DNA from: Ideonella sp. B508-1
GTDB taxonomy: Bacteria; Pseudomonadota; Gammaproteobacteria; Burkholderiales; Burkholderiaceae_C
Direction: 5' to 3'
Assembly: GCF_000333615.1 (NCBI RefSeq)
Contig: NZ_BADL01000126.1
Coordinates: 1 to 55,090, forward strand
DNA length: 55,090 nt
Under the pieces are notes generated by a model. That model saw only the letters and a program-made list of their open reading frames with translations. It was not told the origin of the DNA and searched no databases. Every line of letters begins with the position of its first letter. The stretch's first letter is position 1. This document shows, piece after piece, positions 1 through 8,470 of the stretch. The position numbers and the translations under genes are program-made.

Positions 1-1903
1 GACGGTCGCCATCGCGCACCAGCAGGCGGATGGGGGCCTGGCCCTGGCGGTTGGCCGTGACGGCGGCGGTCAGGCGCTCGGGCTTGTAGGCCCGGTCGTT
101 GACGGCCACCAGCGTCATGCCCGGGGCCAGGCCGGCGCGGAAGGCCGGGCTGTCCCAGAAGACCTGTTCGAGCTTGCCGTCGCTGGTCACCCGCAGGCCC
201 AGCGAGAAGGCCAGGTCCTGCGGCCGCTCGTCGCCCTCCGGGCCGCTCCATCCGCGCTCGTTCTGGGCAAAGCGGCTCTCCTGGGCCGACCACACCAGGC
301 GCCAGCCGCCGCGCTCCACGCCATCCAGCAGGTGGCGGCCGTCGTGGCCGTCCAGCCGGTCGCGGAAGAAGCCGGCCCAGTCGTGCGGTTGCACCGCGTT
401 CAGGGCCTGCATCAGCGCGTCGAAGTCATAGACGGCCGGCCGGGTGCTGCCGTCAGCGTTCGTCGCATGCGGCGCGCCGAAGAAGGCGCGGGCGACGTCG
501 TCCAGCGAGTGCTGCTGGTGGCTCTTCTCGCGGATCAGCGTGTCCGCGTCCAGCCACAGCAGCAGGCCCTCGTCGTAGTAGTCGGTGCTGCGCTGCCAGT
601 CCTCCCACTCGGCGGTGTGGCCTGGGCCGACGGTCGGGTCCAGCGTGGTGTCCTGCAGGTTGCGCCAGGCCCGGCCGCTGCGGGCCTGCAGCTCGGCGGC
701 CAGCCAGGCCAGGCGGTCGCGCGCCTGCTCCGGCGTGGACAGGCCCGCCCGTGCCGTCAGCACATGGCCCCAGTACTGGGTCAGGCCCTCGTACACCCAC
801 AGCAGGCTGTTGCGCATGGGCTGGTTGTAGTTGGCCGTCCAGAGGTCGCTCGGGCGGCGGAACTTGCCGTTCCAGGCGTGCACGTACTCATGCGGCAGCA
901 GCTCGCGGGCGCGGATGGCGCGCTCCCAGTCGTCGGTGAAGTAGCTGGCCTCCACCCCGTTCTCGCTGGACTCGTGGTGTTCCAGGCCGATGCCGCCGAA
1001 CTCGTCGGAGATGGCCAGCAGGAAGTCGTAATGCCGGTAAGGGCGGCTGCCGAAGAGCCGGTCGGCCTGGCGCACCAGGGCGCGGTGGGCGTCCAGCTGG
1101 GTCGGCGTGGCGGCCACCGCCGCCGCGTCATCGGCCAGCAGGTTGAGTGTGACCGGGGCGGCCGTGCCCGGGGCGTCCAGCGCCACGCGGCGCAGCACCG
1201 CGCCGGCGAACAACGGTGAGTCGACCAGCGTCTCCAGCGAGGTCTCGCCGAAGGTCCACCAGCCCTGGCCATCGGCCGCGGCCGGGGCCTGGCCGTCCGG
1301 CCCGCGCAAGGCCGTGGCGGCCTGCCAGCCCGGCGGCAGCTTCAGCCGGGTCTGCACCCGCACGTCGCTGGCGGCCGTGCCGGCCGGGTAGAGCAACACC
1401 GTCTCCCATTCCACGTTCAGCAGGCTGCGGGTGATGGAGATGCGCTCGCTGCTGCGCCGCGCCGGGGCGATGTACTGCAGGCGCAGCTCCAGCTGGCTCA
1501 CCCCGGCGGGCACCTGCACCCGGTAGGCGTGGGTGTCCACCGTGTCGCGCTGCCAGGCCACCGGCCGGCCGCCGGCGCTGACCATCAGCCCGGCCAGCCG
1601 GCTCACATCGCCATAGGGCCCGTGGGCGCCGGGCAGGAAGCGCGGGTACAGCAGCGTCAGCTCGCGCTGGGCGTCCGCAGGCGTCACCGGCAGCAGCAGC
1701 CGGGCCTGCAGCACGCGGTGGGCCAGGTCGGTGGCGTCCACCTCCAGGCTCAGCGGGGCGGGCCAGGCGGCGTTGGCCACCGCGGGCAGGGCTGGCGGCA
1801 GCGGCGCGGCCACCGGGGCGGGCAGCGTGGCGGCCTGGGCGCTGGCGCACAGGGCCAGCAGCAGCGCCAGCCGGCGCAGGGGGGAAAGCGGCAGGGTCGT
1901 CAT
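1..1903 (-). CDS. M61 family peptidase (glycyl aminopeptidase type), C-terminus cut by window edge
   Basis: An exported metallopeptidase of the M61 family, which removes N-terminal residues from peptides. The first ~24 residues are a Sec signal peptide (two Arg, a Leu/Ala core, then ASAQAA). The zinc-site motif HEYVHAWN lies at residues 338-345, with the downstream acidic stretch WVYEGLTQYWG supplying the third ligand typical of the family. Near the end a PDZ-like segment is visible (SPAFRAGLAPGMTLVAVND), as is usual for M61 proteins. About 634 codons are present and the frame is still open at the window edge, so only the last few residues are missing. The start is the ATG at 1903. No strong ribosome-binding site is seen, but the signal peptide begins directly there. 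The gene stands alone, 81 bases beyond the acetoacetate-decarboxylase-like gene on the same strand. Confidence 0.9.
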   Translation of the reverse strand, partial: MTTLPLSPLRRLALLLALCASAQAATLPAPVAAPLPPALPAVANAAWPAPLSLEVDATDLAHRVLQARLLLPVTPADAQRELTLLYPRFLPGAHGPYGDVSRLAGLMVSAGGRPVAWQRDTVDTHAYRVQVPAGVSQLELRLQYIAPARRSSERISITRSLLNVEWETVLLYPAGTAASDVRVQTRLKLPPGWQAATALRGPDGQAPAAADGQGWWTFGETSLETLVDSPLFAGAVLRRVALDAPGTAAPVTLNLLADDAAAVAATPTQLDAHRALVRQADRLFGSRPYRHYDFLLAISDEFGGIGLEHHESSENGVEASYFTDDWERAIRARELLPHEYVHAWNGKFRRPSDLWTANYNQPMRNSLLWVYEGLTQYWGHVLTARAGLSTPEQARDRLAWLAAELQARSGRAWRNLQDTTLDPTVGPGHTAEWEDWQRSTDYYDEGLLLWLDADTLIREKSHQQHSLDDVARAFFGAPHATNADGSTRPAVYDFDALMQALNAVQPHDWAGFFRDRLDGHDGRHLLDGVERGGWRLVWSAQESRFAQNERGWSGPEGDERPQDLAFSLGLRVTSDGKLEQVFWDSPAFRAGLAPGMTLVAVNDRAYKPERLTAAVTANRQGQAPIRLLVRDGDR

Positions 1904-1984
1904 GGCGGGCGGGGTGTCCATCGGCCGCGGCAGTATCCCGCACACCGGCCCTCCGGCGCCGTGGCGCGGGGCAGCAAGGCGGCC

Positions 1985-2770
1985 TCAGCCCACCACCGCC
2001 CCGGCGTTGAGCCGGAGCTGAAGCCGATGGGTGTGGCTGACGCAGAACGGCCGGGCGCCGTCCAGGCCGAGCTCGCGCAGGTGGTTGGCCATGCGGTGCG
2101 CACTGTCGGACACCTCCAGCCGCACCGAGCCAGGCAGGCAGAGCCGGCCGCCGCCCCGGGTGATGGCACTGCCGCGCAGAATCTGGTCCCGGTGGCGCGA
2201 GAACAGCACCAGGTCGAGCAGGGGGGCAGGTACGCTCAGGCCCATGCGGCCTGACAGCGTCACGATAGGCCCCTGCGCAGCGGGGTCCTTGACGGTGCCG
2301 CAGAACTGGCCGGAGCCCAGGGAGAAGCGGATGGGGGTGACGAACTTCGGGTAGCCCCAGATCTCGCGTCCGGCGGCGCAGGCTGCGGGCGTCGTCACAG
2401 GCAGGTCGATGATGTCGAACCCCACCGGATTTCTGTCCGGCGTGCGCAGGAGAGAACGCAGTGGCGAGCGAGGCAGGGCGGTGCCCGGCGGAACGGCCGC
2501 GATCGCCACACCCACTTCGTTGTAGGGGCCGATGGCCGTCTGGCGGTACTCGTAGAAGGCCACCACCGCCAGCGCCTTGCCGTTGCCAAAGCGCACGGCC
2601 TCGAAGCCGTCCGCATCGGTCTGGGCCTGGGCTCGCGGATGGTCCACCCAGAACATCGCCAGGAAGTTGGAGTTGTCGTGGTACAGGATGGGCATGGCCA
2701 CCTCCCCTTCGGAGGTGGGTAGCAGGTTCAGGGGAACCTGGAAGAAGGGGTCGCGGTTCCAGTCGGTCAT
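1985..2770 (-). CDS. Acetoacetate decarboxylase (ADC) family protein
   Basis: A 261-residue protein of the acetoacetate decarboxylase superfamily, whose members use a Schiff-base lysine to decarboxylate or otherwise transform beta-keto acids. The active-site region is GREIWGYPKF (residues 134-143), and PYNEVGVAI (82-90) matches the conserved acidic segment. In classical ADC the motif ends in Lys-Lys. Here the first Lys (K142) is kept and the second is Phe, so the pKa-lowering partner is lost and the reaction may differ. The gene starts one base after the stop of the acyl-CoA dehydrogenase gene (TGA-G-ATG) and is the last gene of a three-gene minus-strand operon. The context suggests degradation of a carboxylic acid through CoA esters. 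The substrate cannot be told from sequence. Confidence 0.85.
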   Translation of the reverse strand: MTDWNRDPFFQVPLNLLPTSEGEVAMPILYHDNSNFLAMFWVDHPRAQAQTDADGFEAVRFGNGKALAVVAFYEYRQTAIGPYNEVGVAIAAVPPGTALPRSPLRSLLRTPDRNPVGFDIIDLPVTTPAACAAGREIWGYPKFVTPIRFSLGSGQFCGTVKDPAAQGPIVTLSGRMGLSVPAPLLDLVLFSRHRDQILRGSAITRGGGRLCLPGSVRLEVSDSAHRMANHLRELGLDGARPFCVSHTHRLQLRLNAGAVVG

Positions 2771-2771
2771 C

Positions 2772-4157
2772 TCACACTCCCAGCTGGGCCCTCGGGGCCA
2801 GCAGTTCGCCCTGCCAGTCTTCGATCAGCGACAGGCGGTTGATTTGGTTGGTGCCCTCGAAGATCCGGGTCAGCCGGATGTCGCGGAACACCCGCTCGAT
2901 GCGTGCCTCGTGGGCGGCGCCATGGTCGGCCAGCAGGTCCATGGCCATCTCGGCCACGACCTGCGCCCGGTCGGTGGCGTGGAACTTGGCGGCCGATGCG
3001 AAGAGCTGTCGGGGTTGCCAGGCATGCCGCGCTTCCTGCCAGACCAGGCTGCGGATGGCGCGGGTCTCGGCCACCATGGTGGCCAGGTGCATCTGCACGT
3101 CCTGGTAGTCGATCAGGCGCCGGCCGCCCAGGCGGTAGCTCAGTGCGAACTGGAGCGCGATTTCCGTGGCCGCGGCGGCAAAGCCCACGCCCATCGAGGC
3201 CACCGGGATGCGCGAACTGTTCAAGGTGGCGCGGTTGAGCACCCAGCCCTGCCGCAGTCCGCCGATCACATGGCCGTCGGGCACGAACACGTCCCTGAAC
3301 TCCAGCTCGGCGGCTCCCGAGGCCCGCATGCCCATCTTCAGCTCGGTGCGTGCGACCGTGAAGCCCGGCGCCGGCGCATGCACCAGGAAGCAGGTCCAGG
3401 ACGCCATGCCCTCGCCTTCCAAGGCGGCGAAGACGGTCAGGGATTGGGCCAGGTCGCCACCACTGATGTAGACCTTGCGCCCGTTGAGCTTCCATCCCCC
3501 CGGGGCCCGCGTGGCCACCACGCCGGGGCGATAGGCGGCTGCGCCATGGCCCTCTTCGGCGTCGGAGCCTGCGCCCGGCTCGGTGATGGCGAAGGCCGCG
3601 AGATGGGGCTTGCCGCGCAGGTTGCTCTGGTAGATCGGGCGCACATGCTTCCAGATCACCGACGGACTGCCCGAGAGGATCAAGGGCATGACGCCCAGGT
3701 GGTGGGCCGACAGCAACAGCATCAGGCCACCACAGGCCCGGGCGAACTCCTCGACCACCAGACTGCACTGCCAGATCGGGCTGTGGAGCGCACAGCTCAG
3801 GCCCATGCTGCCGACGGGGGCGGGCAGGAAATAGCTGAGCCAGCCATCCCGCCCCGCCGCCTGCAGGACGCGCTGTGCCGCCGGATGGACCTGGCCGGGG
3901 GGCAGATGAGGGGCCAGGTCCAGCTCCGCCGAAGCGGGGGCGATGAAGGCCTCGGCAAACGCCCGGGCCCGCCGGCGCAGCCGGCCCAAGGGACGCGGCA
4001 GACGGCGGGTGTCGGTCTCCCAGAGATCCCGGGCGTCGTAGTGGGCGAAGGCCCGGGCCAGCGCGGGCAGGTCCGCCAGGTGGCTGCGGGGCGACAGCGG
4101 ATGGTCAAAGGCCAGATGACCTTCCAGATGGGCCGGGGACAGGATGGCGGTGCTCAT
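2772..4157 (-). CDS. Acyl-CoA dehydrogenase, catalytically complete subunit
   Basis: A 461-residue FAD-dependent acyl-CoA dehydrogenase, which oxidises an acyl-CoA thioester to the enoyl-CoA. The flavin/substrate-loop signature AFAITEPGAGSD is present. The C-terminal motif RIFEGTNQINR carries the catalytic glutamate (E434) and the EGT flavin-contact sequence. The N-terminus is longer than usual, with a ~50-residue Arg/Leu-rich lead-in. The start at 4157 is set by an ATGA overlap with the stop of the upstream acyl-CoA dehydrogenase (4154-4156), indicating translational coupling and probably co-assembly. It sits in the operon with the second dehydrogenase and the ADC-like protein, opposite an AraC regulator. 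Substrate unknown. Confidence 0.92.
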   Translation of the reverse strand: MSTAILSPAHLEGHLAFDHPLSPRSHLADLPALARAFAHYDARDLWETDTRRLPRPLGRLRRRARAFAEAFIAPASAELDLAPHLPPGQVHPAAQRVLQAAGRDGWLSYFLPAPVGSMGLSCALHSPIWQCSLVVEEFARACGGLMLLLSAHHLGVMPLILSGSPSVIWKHVRPIYQSNLRGKPHLAAFAITEPGAGSDAEEGHGAAAYRPGVVATRAPGGWKLNGRKVYISGGDLAQSLTVFAALEGEGMASWTCFLVHAPAPGFTVARTELKMGMRASGAAELEFRDVFVPDGHVIGGLRQGWVLNRATLNSSRIPVASMGVGFAAAATEIALQFALSYRLGGRRLIDYQDVQMHLATMVAETRAIRSLVWQEARHAWQPRQLFASAAKFHATDRAQVVAEMAMDLLADHGAAHEARIERVFRDIRLTRIFEGTNQINRLSLIEDWQGELLAPRAQLGV

Positions 4158-5260
4158 TCGCGGCCCCCATTCCAGCCGGTGACGAAGCCGGGGAGCTCGC
4201 GCACGCCGCCGGCCTGCAGCCGCAGCATGTTCAGGTCGCGCACCAGCTTCTCCATGCCCAGGTCGCGCATGTAGCCGATGCCGCCGTGTACCTGCACGGC
4301 CTGGTTGGCGGCATGGCACAGCGCCGTGTGCTGGCTGGCGCGCAGCCCGGCCAGCAGGCCCAGGTCGATGTCCGTGATGGGGCGCTCGCAGGCGGCCAGG
4401 GCCACCTCGGCGCCTTGCCGAATGGCGCGGATCTCGCTGACCATCTGGTGCACTGCGGGATGGCTGCCGATCAGCTTGCCGCCCTGCCGGCGGATCGCCA
4501 CGTAGTCGCGCACCTGCTCTTCGCCACGGGCCAGCCCGCCCTCGGCGATGGCCAGCAGGCCCACCATCTCCAGCGTGAGCAGGCGAGCCATGGATGCGGG
4601 GCCTGCGGCCCAGGTTTCACCGCCCGGGCCGGCATCGCTGACCCGCCACAGGCGCAGCTCGTCCAGGCCGTGCTGGGGGGCGCAGAGGCTGATGGACGCC
4701 TGGGCGCGCGCCAGCGCTTGCCAGTGCAGGCTGCCCTGCCGCCAGACGGGCCAGACGAGGGTCTGCCAGTCCTGCGGCAGCACCACCGGGGTGGCATGGG
4801 TGCGCCGGTCCAGCCAGTCGGCCAGCAGAGCTGTTTCCTCTTTGTTCAGATCCTGCGTCGTCAGCCAGCGGGCGAGTGCGGTGCGGGCCAGGCCGTGGTG
4901 GCCGACCAGGTGGCAGTAGCTGCCCTGCGGCAGGGGCTGGTCGGCGTCGTGGGCCAGCCGGTGCGCCAGGGCCTGGCGATGCCAGGCGAAGGCCAGTCCC
5001 ACGTCGGCCCGGGCGACGTGGCGCAGCAGGCCGATGTTGAAGGCCATTTCATGGCCGCTGTCGAGGTTCTCCCACAGGCCGACTCCGCCTGGCGCCTGAG
5101 CAGCGGGCAGGAGGCCCAGTGCCAGCGCCTCGTCCGTCAGCGCGGACACGGTCTGGGGAGACATCGGGTGTTCAGGGCGTGCCGCCTCGGTGGCCACGCG
5201 CCCTCGCGCAAAGCTCGAAACTTCCTCGAGCAGGGGCGCGACATCATCGACTTCGATCAT
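4154..5260 (-). CDS. Acyl-CoA dehydrogenase-like subunit lacking the catalytic glutamate
   Basis: A 368-residue protein of the acyl-CoA dehydrogenase fold. The C-terminal domain is recognisable (AVQVHGGIGYMRDLGMEKLVRD). Where active enzymes have Glu-Gly-Thr this protein reads LQAGG (A350), so the usual catalytic base is missing. The flavin-loop signature of the middle domain is also not seen, and the protein is shorter than typical members. The start at 5260 is supported by GGAG seven bases upstream; an in-frame ATG at 5287 lies further out. It overlaps the next dehydrogenase gene by ATGA. The pairing of one complete and one degenerate subunit resembles the heteromeric enzymes of steroid side-chain degradation (FadE28-FadE29 type). 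That comparison is inference. Confidence 0.88.
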   Translation of the reverse strand: MIEVDDVAPLLEEVSSFARGRVATEAARPEHPMSPQTVSALTDEALALGLLPAAQAPGGVGLWENLDSGHEMAFNIGLLRHVARADVGLAFAWHRQALAHRLAHDADQPLPQGSYCHLVGHHGLARTALARWLTTQDLNKEETALLADWLDRRTHATPVVLPQDWQTLVWPVWRQGSLHWQALARAQASISLCAPQHGLDELRLWRVSDAGPGGETWAAGPASMARLLTLEMVGLLAIAEGGLARGEEQVRDYVAIRRQGGKLIGSHPAVHQMVSEIRAIRQGAEVALAACERPITDIDLGLLAGLRASQHTALCHAANQAVQVHGGIGYMRDLGMEKLVRDLNMLRLQAGGVRELPGFVTGWNGGRE

Positions 5261-5323
5261 GGCAGGGCTCCGTAAAAGAGGCGCCATGATCCGGGGGATG
5301 GCCCGGCCGACGAAGGGTTGGAA

Positions 5324-5350
5324 TGGCCGTAAACTTTAGTTTTTCGGCCA
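5324..5350. promoter_or_regulatory. Imperfect inverted repeat between divergent dehydrogenase operon and AraC gene
   Basis: The arms TGGCCGTAAAC and GTTTTTCGGCCA are near-perfect complements around a short TTTA centre. The element lies 64 bases upstream of the dehydrogenase start and 28 bases upstream of the araC-type start, so it could control both genes. It is one of the few AT-rich spots nearby. The assignment as the AraC-type regulator's operator is inference from position only. Confidence 0.4.
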
Positions 5351-5377
5351 AGCCCGCGACGTTACGGGAAACACCCG

Positions 5378-6403
5378 ATGAGCTTCTGGGACTTCTCCCG
5401 CGGTCCGGCAGGCATCCGGCTGTTGCTGGACTTCGGTCTGGAGCAGGGCCTGCCCGAGGCCGCGCTGCTGGCGCGCAGCAAGATCGCGCCGTCGCGGCTG
5501 GACGATCCCCACGCCGAGTTCACGGCCACGCAGGAGCTGCGGGTGATCGAGAACCTGCTGCGCCTGTCCAACGCCCGGCCCGGGCTGGGGCTGGAGGTGG
5601 GCTTGCGCTACCGCTTCTCCACCTTCGGGCTCTGGGGCTACGGTTTGGTTTGCAGCGCCACGCTCGCGCAGGCATTGCAGCGTGCGCTGCGCTTCATCCA
5701 GCTCACCCATGCCTACTCGCTCATCGAGCACAGCGACGATGGCCACACGGCCTGCTTGCGGTTCCGTCCGCCGGCGTTGGCGCCCGGCCTGAGTCGCTTC
5801 CTGGTGGAGCGCGACCTGGCCGCGGCGGCGGCGCTGATGAGCGAGCTCGGCGGGGCGGGATTTCAGCTCTCGGCCTGTGAGCTGCAGCGCGGGCGGGGGC
5901 GCGCCTTTCGCCCCTCATCGGTGGTGACGAGCGTGGCGGGCGTGTCGCCACGCTACGACGCCGATGGCTACGGCCTGTCCTGTGACAGCCACTGGCTGGC
6001 GCGCAGGCTGCCCAACGCCAACCCCACGTCGGCCGCCATGTGCGACGAGATGTGCGCCAGGCTGGTGGAGCGTCGGCGCCTGCGCTCGGGCACGGCCACC
6101 CTGGTCCGACAGGTGCTGGACGCCACCGCCAGCGATGCCCGGCCCAGCCTGGGGCGGATGGCCGATTGGACCCACACCAGCGAACGCACGCTGCGCCGGC
6201 GCCTCCAGGAGGAAGGCCAGTCCTACCGCGCGATCCTGGCCTCCACGCAGGCGCGCGAGGCAGCGGAGCTGCTGGGCGACCGGTCGCTGTCGATCACCGA
6301 CATTGCCGAGCGGCTGGGCTACGCCGACCTCTCCACCTTCTCGCAAGCCTTCAAGCGTTGGCACGGGGTGTCTCCCGCCGCCTACCGGCGCGGGCTCTCC
6401 TGA
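5378..6403 (+). CDS. AraC family transcriptional regulator (arabinose-binding-domain type)
   Basis: A 341-residue regulator. The N-terminal ~200 residues fit the ligand-binding domain of the OruR/ArgR-like AraC subgroup (for example RYRFSTFGLWGYGLVCSATL). The C-terminal ~100 residues hold the paired helix-turn-helix region, including LGRMADWTHTSERTLRRRL and the signature ITDIAERLGYADLSTFSQAF followed by KRWHGVSPAAYRR. It is transcribed divergently from the acyl-CoA dehydrogenase operon with 117 bases between the starts. By layout it is the likely activator of that operon, responding to the acid or its CoA ester. The ATG at 5378 has no strong ribosome-binding site, but the N-terminus fits the family. 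Confidence 0.93.
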   Translation: MSFWDFSRGPAGIRLLLDFGLEQGLPEAALLARSKIAPSRLDDPHAEFTATQELRVIENLLRLSNARPGLGLEVGLRYRFSTFGLWGYGLVCSATLAQALQRALRFIQLTHAYSLIEHSDDGHTACLRFRPPALAPGLSRFLVERDLAAAAALMSELGGAGFQLSACELQRGRGRAFRPSSVVTSVAGVSPRYDADGYGLSCDSHWLARRLPNANPTSAAMCDEMCARLVERRRLRSGTATLVRQVLDATASDARPSLGRMADWTHTSERTLRRRLQEEGQSYRAILASTQAREAAELLGDRSLSITDIAERLGYADLSTFSQAFKRWHGVSPAAYRRGLS

Positions 6404-6415
6404 GCGTACACAGGC

Positions 6416-6442
6416 GGGCCCCACGGCGCTCAGGTGGGGCCC
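6416..6442. terminator. Hairpin between convergent genes, no T-run
   Basis: GGGCCCCAC at 6416-6424 and GTGGGGCCC at 6434-6442 are perfect 9-base complements with a 9-base loop. The loop holds the stop codon of the minus-strand CoA-transferase, and the hairpin lies 13 bases after the araC-type stop. It could end transcription or protect 3' ends from both sides. It lacks the T-run of an intrinsic terminator. Confidence 0.5.
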
Positions 6443-7644
6443 GGCAGAGCGTCGCCAGGACGACGACCCAGCAGCGTCTCGTCGTGCTCCCCCAGCCCCG
6501 GCGCCAGCGTGCGGATCGCCCCCGGCGTGGCCGAGAGCTTGGGCACGATGCCCGGCACCTCCAGCACCTGACCGGTGGTGGTGACGATGCGTTCGATCAT
6601 GCCGCGGGCCCGGTAGTGCGGGTCCTCGGCGATGTCCTGCACCGTGTAGATGCGGCCCACCGGCACGCTCACCGCCTGCAGCGTGGCCACCACCTCGGCC
6701 ACCGGGCGCTGCACCGTCCAGGCGGTGATGGCCGCGTCGATCTCGTCCACCCGGGCGGCGCGGCCGGCGTTGTGCGCTAGGTCGGGGGCCTCACCCAGGT
6801 CGTCGCGGCCGATGGCGGCCATCAGGCGCTTGTAGATGCTGTCGCCGTTGCCGCCGATGACGACCTGGCCGTCGGCGCAGCGGTAGGCGTTGCTGGGGGC
6901 GATGCCCGGCAGGGCCGAGCCGGCGGGCTGGCGCACCAGGCCGGCTGCGCTGTACTCGGGCAGCAGGCTTTCCATGCAGTTGAAGACGGCTTCGTACAGG
7001 GCCACGTCCACCACCTGGCCGCGGCCCCTGGGCGCCTCGGGGCTGACGGACTTGGCGCGGGTCTGCAGGGCCAGCAGCACGCCGATGACGCCGTGCAGCG
7101 CGGCCAGGGTGTCGCCCAGGCTGACGCCGGCGCGCACCGGCGGGCGGCCGGGCTCGCCCATCAGGTGGCGCAGGCCGCCCATGGCCTCGGCCACCACGGC
7201 GAAGCCCGGCAGGTCGCGGTAGGGGCCGTCCTGCCCGTAGCCGCTGATGCGCAGCATGATCAGCCCGGGGTTGCGGGCGGCCAGGGTCTCGTAGCCCATG
7301 CCCCATTTCTCCAGCGTGCCGGGCTTGAAGTTCTCGATCAGCACGTCCGCCTCGTCGATCAGGCGGCGCACCTCGGCCCGGCCCTCGTCGGTGCGCAGGT
7401 CCAGCACCACGCTCTGCTTGTTGCGGCTCTGCACCTGCCACCAGACGCTGGTGCCGTCCTGCACCACCCGCCACTGGCGCAGCGGGTCGCCGGTGCCCGG
7501 GGGCTCCACCTTGATGACCTGAGCACCGAAGTCGCCCAGGGTCTTGCCGGCGAAGGGACCGGCGATCAGCTGGCCCAACTCGACAACCTTCAGGCCGGCC
7601 AGCGGGCCGCCATCCTGCGTCGGGGGGATGTGCGGAGTTCTCAT
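6430..7644 (-). CDS. Family III CoA-transferase (CaiB/BaiF type)
   Basis: A 404-residue enzyme of the CaiB/BaiF family, which moves CoA between acyl-CoA and a free carboxylate. It begins with the family signature [36 protein letters not shown] split over residues ~14-48. It continues with [23 protein letters not shown] and [13 protein letters not shown], whose Asp is the likely catalytic nucleophile. The start at 7644 gives the usual family N-terminus. An in-frame ATG at 7680 would add 12 residues. Neither has a strong ribosome-binding site. It is divergent from aqpZ and convergent with the araC-type gene, so its regulation seems separate from the dehydrogenase operon even though a CoA-transferase would suit that pathway. 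Confidence 0.9.
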   Translation of the reverse strand: MRTPHIPPTQDGGPLAGLKVVELGQLIAGPFAGKTLGDFGAQVIKVEPPGTGDPLRQWRVVQDGTSVWWQVQSRNKQSVVLDLRTDEGRAEVRRLIDEADVLIENFKPGTLEKWGMGYETLAARNPGLIMLRISGYGQDGPYRDLPGFAVVAEAMGGLRHLMGEPGRPPVRAGVSLGDTLAALHGVIGVLLALQTRAKSVSPEAPRGRGQVVDVALYEAVFNCMESLLPEYSAAGLVRQPAGSALPGIAPSNAYRCADGQVVIGGNGDSIYKRLMAAIGRDDLGEAPDLAHNAGRAARVDEIDAAITAWTVQRPVAEVVATLQAVSVPVGRIYTVQDIAEDPHYRARGMIERIVTTTGQVLEVPGIVPKLSATPGAIRTLAPGLGEHDETLLGRRPGDALPGPT

Positions 7645-7777
7645 CTCTGTTGCAGTTTGTCTCTGGGAGAAGTTCGTCATGGTGACATTGATCACGCCCT
7701 GGCGGCTTGGGGGATGGCCCCCGCGCCTGGCAGTTTCTAGGCTGCCGGCTCTTTCAACATCCCCGAACGAGGATCCG

Positions 7778-8470
7778 ATGAATTCTTTCTCCAAAGCGCT
7801 GGCGGCCGAATGCCTGGGCACCTTCTGGCTGGTGCTGGGCGGCTGCGGCAGTGCCGTGCTGGCGGCGGCCTTCCCGGGGCTGGGCATCGGCTTCACCGGC
7901 GTGGCCCTGGCCTTCGGCCTGACGGTGCTGACCATGGCCTATGCCGTGGGCCATGTTTCGGGCGGGCATTTCAATCCGGCGGTGTCGCTGGGCCTGTGGG
8001 TGGCTGGCCGCCTGCCCACCGCCCGCTTGCTGCCCTATGTGTTGGCCCAGTTGCTGGGCGCGGCCCTGGCCGGCGCTGCGCTCTATGCCATCGCCACCGG
8101 CAAGGCCGGCGTGACGCTGGGCGGCTTCGCCTCCAACGGCTATGGTGAACACTCGCCCGGCGGCTACGGTCTGGCCGCAGCGGCGTTGACCGAGGTGCTG
8201 CTGACCGCGGTCTTCCTCATCGTCATCCTGGGCGCCACCAGCGAGCGCGCGCCGGCCGGTTTCGCGCCCATTGCGATCGGCTTGGCGCTCACCCTGATCC
8301 ACCTGATCAGCATCCCTGTCACCAACACCTCGGTGAACCCGGCGCGTTCCTTCGGCGTGGCCTTGTTTGCCGAGCCCTGGGCGCTGCAGCAGCTCTGGCT
8401 GTTCATCGTGGCGCCGCTGGCGGGCGCCGTGCTGGGGGCCCTGGTCCATCGGAGCCTGCTGGACGAATGA
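7778..8470 (+). CDS. aqpZ: Aquaporin Z, water channel
   Basis: A 230-residue inner-membrane water channel. Both NPA boxes are present in the AqpZ-type contexts [13 protein letters not shown] and [16 protein letters not shown], and the end ([20 protein letters not shown]) also matches AqpZ. The overall pattern is six membrane helices. The residues around the boxes and the short length favour a water channel over a glycerol facilitator. The start at 7778 has a GAGG ribosome-binding site eight bases upstream. Its last four bases (ATGA, 8467-8470) are also the start of the next gene, so the two are translationally coupled. Confidence 0.96.
   Translation: MNSFSKALAAECLGTFWLVLGGCGSAVLAAAFPGLGIGFTGVALAFGLTVLTMAYAVGHVSGGHFNPAVSLGLWVAGRLPTARLLPYVLAQLLGAALAGAALYAIATGKAGVTLGGFASNGYGEHSPGGYGLAAAALTEVLLTAVFLIVILGATSERAPAGFAPIAIGLALTLIHLISIPVTNTSVNPARSFGVALFAEPWALQQLWLFIVAPLAGAVLGALVHRSLLDE

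Noticed and set aside
7778-8470. Glycerol facilitator GlpF for the glp genes
   Set aside because: NPA-box surroundings and length fit AqpZ, and the gene lies 20 kb from the glp cluster.
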